NCBI RefSeq assembly: GCF_902374955.1 | Contig: NZ_CABKRX010000087.1 | Location: forward strand, 62,001 to 126,000 | Direction: 5' to 3' | DNA: 64,000 nucleotides | Source: Bacillus massilioanorexius | GTDB lineage: Bacteria > Bacillota > Bacilli > Bacillales > DSM-1321 | In this document: in pieces, positions 52,666-59,965 of the stretch | Layout of the letters: every line of letters starts with the position of its first letter | Position numbering within the stretch: position 1 is the first letter of the stretch | The notes under the pieces: model-generated | The model's input: only the letters and a program-made list of their open reading frames with translations | Told to the model about the DNA's origin: nothing | The model's database searches: none | Made by a program: the position numbers and the translations under genes

Positions 52666-54012
52666 ATGGATAATATAGGTAAATTAAAAATGCTAATGTT
52701 AGGTTTCCAACATGTTTGTGTAATGTATGGTGGAGCGGTCGCTGTCCCTCTAATTGTAGGTCCGGCTATTGGCTTAACGCCGCAACAGCTCGTTTATCTA
52801 ATTTCATTTGATTTACTTTCATGTGGAATCGTTACATTAATCCAAGTTATCGGTGGTAAAGGTTTTGGAATTAGGCTACCCGCTCTTATGGCCGTTTCTT
52901 TCATTGTAGTTGAACCAGTAATAGCTATAGGTAAAATCCATAGTATAACAGGTGTATTAGGTGCTGTTATGGTCTCGGGTTTGATCGTGGCACTTCTGTC
53001 AAAATACATTGGTAAACTAGTAGCATACTTTCCACCTCTTGTCGCTGGATCCGTCATTCTCATTATTGGTGTTTCTTTAATGCCTGTAGCCATGAAAAAT
53101 GCCGCTGGAGGAGCGGGTTCATCTACATTTGGTGATCCAATTAACTTACTAATCGCAGCATTAACACTTATTTGCTTTCTAATCATTAACACGTTATCTC
53201 GCGGATTTATGAAAGCGATTTCTATTTTAGTGGCCATGCTGATGGGAAGCATTTTAGCAGGATTTTTAGGAATGATTAATACATCAGCGTTGAATGATGC
53301 AAGCTGGTTTACAATGGTCACACCTTTTTACTTTGGTATGCCAACCTTTGATATATCATCTATCATCACAATGACGATTATCGCATTGATAATTGCAATC
53401 GAAAGTATAGGAGTATTCTTAACACTTGGAGAAGTCTGTAAAAAAGAAATAACAGAAAAGGATGTGGAAAAAGGATTACGTGCAGAAGGAATCGGAGCAT
53501 TAATAAGTGGCGTATTCAATTCTTTTAACCATTCTACTTTTTCACAAAATGTTGGTCTCGTCCTGCTCACAAAAGTTACACAGCGTTCCGTTGTTATCGC
53601 AGCTGGATGTATTCTAATCGTTCTAGGATTAGTTCCCAAAGTTGCAGCTGTTACAACAATGATTCCATTACCTGTACTTGGTGGAGCTATGATTCCTATG
53701 TTTGGTATGCTCTTATCTGCCGCTTTAGGTATGATAGCTAAAGCTGATCTAAGCAAACCGACCAACCAAATTACAATTGCCATTGGAGTAGGTGTAGGAC
53801 TAGCAATAAAAGGTGTTCCAGACGCTTTTGTTAACTTCCCTGAAACTATTCATTTACTTTGTGGAAATGGAGTGGTTATGGGTACTTTAACCCTTGTTAT
53901 TTTAAACGCCATCTTAAATGGAAAAACAAAAACTACCCACACGGAAATACATCTAAAACCCCAAGATCAGACCAATTTAGCAGAAATGCAGCCAATCATT
54001 AAGGCAGATTGA
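52666..54012 (+). CDS. pucK: Urate/xanthine-type permease (NCS2 family)
   Basis: A 448-residue proton symporter with about 14 hydrophobic segments. FQHVCVMYGGAVAVPLIVG at the start and the signature ESIGVFLTLGE (substrate-binding Glu in segment 8) mark the NCS2 family. FNHSTFSQNVGLVLLTKVTQRSV is the segment-10 signature of urate and xanthine carriers (UacT, PucK and PucJ). AAGGAAG precedes the ATG. The position among uricase and allantoate genes supports urate as substrate. PucJ would be an equal name. Confidence 0.83.
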   Translation: MDNIGKLKMLMLGFQHVCVMYGGAVAVPLIVGPAIGLTPQQLVYLISFDLLSCGIVTLIQVIGGKGFGIRLPALMAVSFIVVEPVIAIGKIHSITGVLGAVMVSGLIVALLSKYIGKLVAYFPPLVAGSVILIIGVSLMPVAMKNAAGGAGSSTFGDPINLLIAALTLICFLIINTLSRGFMKAISILVAMLMGSILAGFLGMINTSALNDASWFTMVTPFYFGMPTFDISSIITMTIIALIIAIESIGVFLTLGEVCKKEITEKDVEKGLRAEGIGALISGVFNSFNHSTFSQNVGLVLLTKVTQRSVVIAAGCILIVLGLVPKVAAVTTMIPLPVLGGAMIPMFGMLLSAALGMIAKADLSKPTNQITIAIGVGVGLAIKGVPDAFVNFPETIHLLCGNGVVMGTLTLVILNAILNGKTKTTHTEIHLKPQDQTNLAEMQPIIKAD

Positions 54013-54440
54013 GTATATACCCTTATAAAAAATAGCCGGCAAAGCAATTCTCTAAGGGCATATAAACAAATTTGTCTTTCAACATCTCTTATTATAACCT
54101 TATTCATAAAATTGTAAAATAAAAGAAAATATAAATAATATCATCTCCTTTTTCTATACATGAAACGATAGATTGATACGGATTGGTAGGATTGACAGTT
54201 TCATACTATTCATACTTTTGAACTATCAATACAACTTCATTTAAATTCATTTTATTAAGCAACTGTTTCTCCGGTGTAATACTTATATCAGAATAAAGAT
54301 ATCTATCTTTATATCCGATATGAAGAAGAGCAAGGTGAATTTATTATTTCATAAGGCTTTTTGTTACCTATGAACGCATTAGTGAATATAAACTTCTTGC
54401 TAAATCTATTAGAAAACAGCCTTCATCAAAGATTAATATG
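54013..54440. other. Gap after the permease gene
   Basis: AT-rich, without a gene. CCCTTA (54020-54025) and TAAGGG (54053-54058) give a weak hairpin that may end the permease transcript. Confidence 0.25.
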
Positions 54441-54441
54441 G

Positions 54442-54480
54442 AATCCTCTGATTAGTCATGACCTTCTCAGAGGATTTTTT
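54442..54480 (+). terminator. Strong plus-strand terminator without an adjacent gene
   Basis: Perfect AATCCTCTGA/TCAGAGGATT stem with a 15-base loop, followed by seven T on the plus strand. It lies 430 bases after the permease stop, and nothing recognisable precedes it directly. Confidence 0.75.
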
Positions 54481-54481
54481 T

Positions 54482-54665
54482 CTAACAGGATATTACTTTG
54501 TTTGCTCTAAACAAGCAGAGAGTATAGGATGAGCCTGTATCTCACTTCAAGAATTAGCTTTCCCCAGGAAGGGAGCTGAAGCCTTATCGACATATAGTAT
54601 ACCTGTATGGTCTCACCTATACTACTCCCGACTTGAGTCTCATAGCTTTCACTACATTCAATCTT
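54482..54665 (+). repeat. Dispersed repeat, decayed copy
   Basis: From ACTTTGTTTGCTCTAAACAA through GAGAGTATAGG to CTTGAGTCTCATAGC and CACTACATTCAATC, it follows the same series of blocks as the 13348 copy. A 72-codon plus frame begins within it and continues to 54851; its second half (KFEEQVQQKIRHYFLHSLRK) looks protein-like, but no start signal exists. Confidence 0.55.
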
Positions 54666-55010
54666 AATATGCTTTTTCATTCACAATCTTATAAAAAAAG
54701 AACCATCTATCAGATAGCGATCTACAAGAAATATGTATCAGGAAATCCGCAAGACTACTGCTTGAAAATTGAGAACGACAATTCTCAAAAGTTTGAGGAA
54801 CAAGTACAACAAAAAATTAGACATTACTTCCTACATTCTTTAAGAAAGTAAAAAATAGTTCATTCTTCAAATCACTATCATGTTATTAAAATACAAAAAA
54901 GCAGAAAAAATTTCCGCTAAGCAATAAGAGTACAATAATCGAATCATTCTTTTAATTTTTATAAAATACTATTAAATAAATCTATTATCCATTATTATAT
55001 CAGTTACTAT

Positions 55011-55880
55011 TTATGATACAAATACTGTCTTTGATTGGTTTGAAAATAATTGAATATATTTCTCCATTACACTCATCATTTCCATTTGCATTCGCTCATT
55101 TAATAATGAAAGATGAGGAATTCTTTTCTCTTCCACACTAAAATCTAGCTGATTTTGAATACTAGTAACAGCAGCTATGGAAATTTCAGTGTTTATATTA
55201 ATTTTGCGGATTCCCCGATTTATTGTTTCTATTAATAGTTTCTCAGGTGTTCCTGAACCGCCATGTAAAACGAGAGGCAAAGAAGTAAGATTGTGAATGC
55301 TTTGAAGACGATGTAAATCAATCTCTGGTTCGCCTACATAAAGTCCATGTACAGTACCGATAGCTGGGGCGAGAAAGTCGATGTTCGTCAATTCGATAAA
55401 CTTCACTGCTTGCATCGGGTCTGTTAATATGTTGTCCCCTTCCTCTTCGTCAGAGTGCTCTCCTTTAGCAATAGAACCTAACTCAGCCTCTACAGATACC
55501 CCTGTTTGATGTGATAGTTCAACAATTTCTTTCGTTTTTTGTACATTTTCTTCAAATGAAAATTGTGAACCATCATACATAACAGAGGTAAATCCATGTT
55601 TAATAGCCGAAATAATAGATGTTTTGTTATAGGCATGATCTAAATGTAAACAAATTGGAACTTTTACTTTTCCAACCATCATTTTTACGATATTTGCAAA
55701 TACCTCTATCTCTATATAATTCAAATAACGTTCACCTAACGCTAAAATAACAGGACATTTCATTTTTTCAGCAGCCGATATAGCAGCCTTTATGGTTTCC
55801 CAATTATAAACACTAAACGCCGCTACAGCATAGTTATTTCTCTCAGCGTCTAATAGGACTTCTTTCGTATTGACAAGCAT
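55011..55880 (-). CDS. Class II fructose/tagatose-bisphosphate-type aldolase
   Basis: A 289-residue zinc aldolase. FSVYNWETIKAAISAAE, the zinc-binding LHLDHAYN (His 82 region), EAELGSIAKGE, GTVHGLY, LHGGSGTPEK and NINTEI are the family motifs in order. The class splits 1,6-bisphosphates, but relatives act on other ketose or acid-sugar phosphates. It has its own upstream region, separated by a terminator from the M20 gene. Sitting at the end of the purine block, it may take a sugar phosphate made by the transketolase. The true substrate is not decidable. Confidence 0.83.
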   Translation of the reverse strand: MLVNTKEVLLDAERNNYAVAAFSVYNWETIKAAISAAEKMKCPVILALGERYLNYIEIEVFANIVKMMVGKVKVPICLHLDHAYNKTSIISAIKHGFTSVMYDGSQFSFEENVQKTKEIVELSHQTGVSVEAELGSIAKGEHSDEEEGDNILTDPMQAVKFIELTNIDFLAPAIGTVHGLYVGEPEIDLHRLQSIHNLTSLPLVLHGGSGTPEKLLIETINRGIRKININTEISIAAVTSIQNQLDFSVEEKRIPHLSLLNERMQMEMMSVMEKYIQLFSNQSKTVFVS

Positions 55881-55961
55881 ACGACACCCCCACTTTATAT
55901 GTTTTCATCTCATAATATTTTAAACGACTATGATTCAACGTAAATATTACTTATCTCTCAT

Positions 55962-55974
55962 TCAGAAATTTAAG
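55962..55974. promoter_or_regulatory. TCAGAAATTTAAG element upstream of the aldolase
   Basis: Identical to 49680-49692 before uraD. It lies 82 bases upstream of the aldolase start. It is possibly a half CodY site. Confidence 0.35.
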
Positions 55975-56086
55975 CTATAATGACTTATTACTTACTAAAA
56001 ACAATGTGCTACGAGCTCTGTCCTGTGCATCGCTTACTTTTACCCTTTGCCCTGAAATAAGGAATAGTATGAAATCACATAAAATG

Positions 56087-56128
56087 TAAGAGGGTGTCCA
56101 TCAATGTTTCTTTTTGGACACCCTCTTA
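56087..56128 (-). terminator. Terminator after the M20 hydrolase gene
   Basis: Perfect 13-bp stem TAAGAGGGTGTCC/GGACACCCTCTTA with a 16-base loop. The minus side is followed by CATTTTATG. It ends the allC-M20 unit 49 bases past the stop. Confidence 0.8.
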
Positions 56129-56176
56129 TCTATAATCATATCTATTTAGTAAAGGGGAGTAATAGATAAGGATTGA

Positions 56177-57433
56177 TTATTTTTTTAATAATAAATCATA
56201 TAAACTTAGAGCAACAATTTTAGTAGCTTTAATAACATCATCTACTCGAACATGTTCGTCTGCTCGATGACCATTTGCCTCAATAAGAGAATGCGGACCG
56301 GCACCAAATAATACTACAGGTACACCAGCCTCATAGAAATGACGTGCATCAGTATAAAGAGGAGAACCTGTTACTTCAAGCTCACCACCCATAATATCAT
56401 GCCAATTAGAAGAAATAGATTGAACTAATGGCGAATCTGTTGAAACAGGTCCAAAACTATTAGCTAATAAGACTCTCTTAATCTCAATTTCAATTCCTTC
56501 AAAGTCAGTAATAGCTTCTCTTAAAGTTTGGCGAAGCGTATCTTCAACTACTCGTGGATCTTCTTCTGGAATCATACGTCTATCTAAACGAATTGTACAT
56601 TCATCTGGCACAACATTTGTATTTATTCCGCCTTTTATTAAACCAACTGTTAATTTAGGAGTACCGATGCCTGGGATTGCTGATACAGTGCTTCCTAAGG
56701 TCTTACGATGTTCATAAAGTGTTTGCAATACTTGAGTAGTGGCTTCTAAGGCATCATAGCCTGTTTGTGGCTCTGCAGCATGTGCTGATTTTCCTTTTAC
56801 TTTGACCTCTAAATGAAGGCAACCATTATGAGCATTTACTAATGAATACGTAAATCCTGGACAAATAGCAAGATTAGGTTTTACATATCCATGATCTAAA
56901 ACCCACTTAGGACCTATGTCTCCACCTGTTTCCTCATCAAATGTAAATGCAAGTGAGACTTTCCCAGAAAGCTTTTCATTTAATTGACGTAATGCCAAAA
57001 CAGCGAACGTATAAGTAGCAATATCTGATTTTGAAACAGCTGCTCCACGTCCGTATAACTTACCATCTACAATGTTTCCACCATAAGGATCTTGAGTCCA
57101 ACCAAGTCCTGGCGGAACTACATCACCGTGTGAATTAAGTGTAATTTCGAAATCTGTATTATCACCGAATTGCTCATAAGCAATAACATTTGAAGCTCTA
57201 ATCATGCCTACCGCTTTTACTTCCTCTTCAGGCACTTCCTTTAGTAATACTTCTTTAAAATCAAAATCTTTTAACTTTTTATCAAGAAACTCTGCTAGTT
57301 CTTGGCAATCTCCCGGAGGATTATCCGATGGTATAGCAACAATCTCTTGTAAAAATTGAATTAATGAATCCTTATTATTTTCAATAAATTGTACAATTTG
57401 CTGTTTTTCAGCACTTAACGTTTTTGTACTCAT
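56177..57433 (-). CDS. M20 family amidohydrolase (ArgE/DapE-like)
   Basis: A 418-residue cytoplasmic hydrolase. Zinc ligands are visible in LNSHGDVVPPG, DEETGGD and HRADEHV. The site that normally gives the bridging Asp (RGxxDxKG) reads GRGAAVSKSD, so Val stands in that place. The dimerisation domain is about 195-310. It lies 15 bases after allC and shares its transcript. It could split a ureido or acyl amino acid made from allantoate, such as ureidoglycolate, but this is inference. AAAGGAGAC lies upstream. Confidence 0.78.
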   Translation of the reverse strand: MSTKTLSAEKQQIVQFIENNKDSLIQFLQEIVAIPSDNPPGDCQELAEFLDKKLKDFDFKEVLLKEVPEEEVKAVGMIRASNVIAYEQFGDNTDFEITLNSHGDVVPPGLGWTQDPYGGNIVDGKLYGRGAAVSKSDIATYTFAVLALRQLNEKLSGKVSLAFTFDEETGGDIGPKWVLDHGYVKPNLAICPGFTYSLVNAHNGCLHLEVKVKGKSAHAAEPQTGYDALEATTQVLQTLYEHRKTLGSTVSAIPGIGTPKLTVGLIKGGINTNVVPDECTIRLDRRMIPEEDPRVVEDTLRQTLREAITDFEGIEIEIKRVLLANSFGPVSTDSPLVQSISSNWHDIMGGELEVTGSPLYTDARHFYEAGVPVVLFGAGPHSLIEANGHRADEHVRVDDVIKATKIVALSLYDLLLKK

Positions 57434-57448
57434 TTTTTTGTCTCCTTT

Positions 57449-58714
57449 TTATGTTTTATTAGCAATTTTTAAAACGGTTGAATATAATACTTCAGCACCA
57501 GCTTCTACATCTTCAACTGTTACACATTCATCTGGATGGTGACTTAACCCATCTTTGCACCTTACAAAAATCATCGCGACCTCAGTAATATCTGCCATTG
57601 CCATAGCATCATGACCTGCACCGCTAAATAATTTGATTGGATTTCCACCACTTTGGATTATGGCTGCTTCTATAATTGAATTGAAACGATCGCTGCAAAC
57701 AACAGGATCGGCCTCCATTACCTTTTCAAATGTAATTTGCAACCCTCTAGATTTACATATTTTCTTACTTTCTATTAATATTTCATGAATAGCTGATTCT
57801 TTTCTTGTTTTATCAATATCACGGATATCCAATGTTCCTTTTACTAAACTTGGAATAACGTTACTAGCCCCTGGATGTACCAATAACTTTCCAACCGTAG
57901 CAACTAAAGGTCTATTTTTCCACATCACCGATTCAATATATTGAATCAGTTCAGCTGCCCCAACCAATGCATCTTGTCTCAGTTCAATTGGAACTGTCCC
58001 CGCATGGCCTGCTTTACCTTCTATCTCAAAAGAAAACCTAGTAGCACCAGCAATACCAGATACTACTCCTACAGATTGATTCTCATTTTCAAGAACAGGA
58101 CCTTGTTCAATGTGTAATTCTAAATAACCTAAAACATCTTCTTTTTTCTTTCTACACATCAGATAGTCTAATGGATTAATCCCGATCGTTTTTAACGCTT
58201 CTGCAATAGAAATTCCATCCTCATCTTTTCTTTCTAAGTCAACATCTGTAAGGGTTCCAGCAATTGCTCTACTTCCCAAAAAAGTAGAATGAAAACGAAC
58301 ACCTTCTTCATCACAGAAACCTACAACCTCTATAGGATGGTCTAGTATGATACCACTATCAAATAAGCTTTGAACAACTTCTATGCCAGTGATTACTCCT
58401 AGCATACCGTCGTATTTTCCACCTTCAATAACGGTATCCAAATGAGAACCTATAATAAGAATTGGTGCATCTGGATTTTCCCCTTCGTACCGACCAATAA
58501 TATTATTAAGTCCGTCCTTCCGAACAGTCATGCCGGCCTCATTCATCCACTTTTCAATTAAAATTCCGGCCTTTGCACTTTCTTCAGTAAAAGGTAACCG
58601 AGTGACACCAATGGAGGAACATGAGCAGGATGCTAACTCCTCAGCTCTTTCAAAAATTCTCTTACCACTAATTTTGTGCTGTACCTTCTCCAATACTTTC
58701 ACTTCCTTGGCCAT
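57449..58714 (-). CDS. allC: Allantoate amidohydrolase (AllC/PucF family)
   Basis: A 421-residue Zn/Mn-dependent M20-family amidase. Motifs in order: GSHLDTVIEGGKYDGMLGV, FCDEEGVRF, ELHIEQGPVLE, GKAGHAGTVPI, SGAGHDAMAMA and GLSHHPDE. These are shared by allantoate amidohydrolase and N-carbamoyl-amino-acid hydrolases. The uricase context favours allantoate (PucF in B. subtilis). The ATG 58714 has no ribosome-binding site; a TTG inside (frame near codon 8) follows AAGGA. No allantoinase gene lies in the window. A good promoter and a CodY-like box lie upstream. Confidence 0.85.
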   Translation of the reverse strand: MAKEVKVLEKVQHKISGKRIFERAEELASCSCSSIGVTRLPFTEESAKAGILIEKWMNEAGMTVRKDGLNNIIGRYEGENPDAPILIIGSHLDTVIEGGKYDGMLGVITGIEVVQSLFDSGIILDHPIEVVGFCDEEGVRFHSTFLGSRAIAGTLTDVDLERKDEDGISIAEALKTIGINPLDYLMCRKKKEDVLGYLELHIEQGPVLENENQSVGVVSGIAGATRFSFEIEGKAGHAGTVPIELRQDALVGAAELIQYIESVMWKNRPLVATVGKLLVHPGASNVIPSLVKGTLDIRDIDKTRKESAIHEILIESKKICKSRGLQITFEKVMEADPVVCSDRFNSIIEAAIIQSGGNPIKLFSGAGHDAMAMADITEVAMIFVRCKDGLSHHPDECVTVEDVEAGAEVLYSTVLKIANKT

Positions 58715-58748
58715 AGCTTAAAAATTATTGTACAGGTAAGTATTTTCA

Positions 58749-58767
58749 TTGTTGTTTATTAAGAAAC
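58749..58767 (-). promoter_or_regulatory. 19-base element shared with the permease leader (copy 2)
   Basis: Minus-strand GTTTCTTAATAAACAACAA, identical to 52509-52527. Its left end overlaps a perfect dyad AAGAAAC-CTC-GTTTCTT at 58761-58777. It lies in the leader, just downstream of the predicted start site. Confidence 0.6.
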
Positions 58768-58789
58768 CTCGTTTCTTTCAATTTATATA

Positions 58790-58818
58790 ATCATACCATT
58801 CTATAAATCTATAATCAA
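58790..58818 (-). promoter_or_regulatory. Sigma-A promoter of allC
   Basis: On the minus strand TTGATT (58813-58818) and TATGAT (58790-58795) with a 17-base spacer. The start would be near 58783, giving a leader of about 70 bases. Confidence 0.7.
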
Positions 58819-58820
58819 CG

Positions 58821-58835
58821 AAATTTCAGAAAATT
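58821..58835. promoter_or_regulatory. CodY-like box upstream of allC
   Basis: AAATTTCAGAAAATT matches the CodY consensus AATTTTCWGAAAATT at 14 of 15 positions. It lies directly upstream of the -35 of the allC promoter. Confidence 0.55.
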
Positions 58836-58986
58836 TACTTTATTGATTAATTTAGTCATTTAAGGAATTGATTACCTTTTGTTGGTATCATTTTACGATA
58901 TAAATAGACAAACTAGCGACAAGCTTATATGCCTGTCGCCAAGTTTTATATACATTCAAAGTACTAATTTAACAAATAAAATACTT

Positions 58987-59925
58987 CTATATTAATACTC
59001 TGCTTTTTTGACTATGAACTAGGCTCCATGCATCTATCAATGTACGTTTTGATTGGGCAATAACAATATCAGAAGATTCCGAACCAACAGGTTTTACTTC
59101 AAAGGCAACAATATTTTTATTTCCTTCACCAATATATCCAATCTCTAACAATGCACGTAAGTAATTAGCTAATTCCTCTACATCGTTCTCGCTTCCTGGA
59201 TAACCAAAACGAGGATGTTGATCGCCATAAGCTGGATCCTTTGGATCTTTAATATAGCAGTTACCGATATGAGCATGGTTAATAAAATCACGTGTTACCG
59301 TTAAAGCATCTTTTGTTGTTTCACGCTGCATTGGTAAATGACTTAAGTCTATCATCAATCCAAAGCTAGGATCTACTTTCCTTACTTCCTTTGCTACCTC
59401 AACAGCTAGTTTATTCGAACCAATTAAGCATTTTTTATCCGTTTCATCATCAAAAGTCTCTAATGATAAAACTAAATCTCCCTTAGATCTTGCATATTCA
59501 GATAACTCTTTAATAGAATCCGTTAATAATTGAAGTGCTAGATCTTCCTGTTTTTCAGGCTTGGAACCACTTAAAAAGCCTATTTTAGATGCTTTCATCT
59601 CATATGCTTGGTCAATAGCTCCTTTTACAAGATTAATAGCTACTTGACGTTCTTCTTCATTGAAAGAGTTTAAATTCCCTTTATTTCGTAAAAGTATAGG
59701 TTGTGCTCCAAAGCCAACTGACATCCGACCAGAAGATAAAAGTTGTGCTACTTCCTTACGATCTTCTGTATTATTAATAGATGTGATTTCAATTCCAGAA
59801 AAAAAGTCATCTGTTACAATTTTTTTAATCGTTTCAACTGTTGGACCATCTCCTCCCATCGTTTGAGGATATGCCATAAAATGAACGATTCCTACTTTCA
59901 TATAATTATGAAGATTTGATGTCAT
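58987..59925 (-). CDS. Hydroxypyruvate-isomerase-like TIM barrel (AP endonuclease 2 family)
   Basis: A 312-residue xylose-isomerase-like barrel. Metal ligands are probably in SLETFDD (Glu), MIDLSHLP (Asp/His), NHAHIGNC (His) and VAFEVKP (Glu). This fold includes hydroxypyruvate isomerase, OtnI-type isomerases and sugar-acid epimerases. The neighbour is a carboligase gene, the usual partner of hydroxypyruvate isomerase (gcl-hyi). ATG 59925 is chosen although its AAAGGAGGG is about 20 bases away; a GCCG/CGGC hairpin between them would bring them together. A TTG 20 codons upstream has no site. Confidence 0.75.
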   Translation of the reverse strand: MTSNLHNYMKVGIVHFMAYPQTMGGDGPTVETIKKIVTDDFFSGIEITSINNTEDRKEVAQLLSSGRMSVGFGAQPILLRNKGNLNSFNEEERQVAINLVKGAIDQAYEMKASKIGFLSGSKPEKQEDLALQLLTDSIKELSEYARSKGDLVLSLETFDDETDKKCLIGSNKLAVEVAKEVRKVDPSFGLMIDLSHLPMQRETTKDALTVTRDFINHAHIGNCYIKDPKDPAYGDQHPRFGYPGSENDVEELANYLRALLEIGYIGEGNKNIVAFEVKPVGSESSDIVIAQSKRTLIDAWSLVHSQKSRVLI

Positions 59926-59956
59926 ATTAACGCCGATAAAGCGGCTTCCCTCCTTT
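59923..59956 (-). promoter_or_regulatory. Ribosome-binding site separated from ATG by a small hairpin
   Basis: On the minus strand AAAGGAGGG is followed by AA, GCCG-CTTTAT-CGGC, GTTAAT and ATG. Folding the 14-base hairpin leaves about eight bases between the site and the start codon. Confidence 0.4.
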
Positions 59957-59965
59957 ATTGTTTTC

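Noticed and set aside
52794..53783. Long minus frames opposite the permease (175 and 151 codons)
   Set aside because: Mirror frames of a hydrophobic membrane protein; no start sites and no recognisable sequence.
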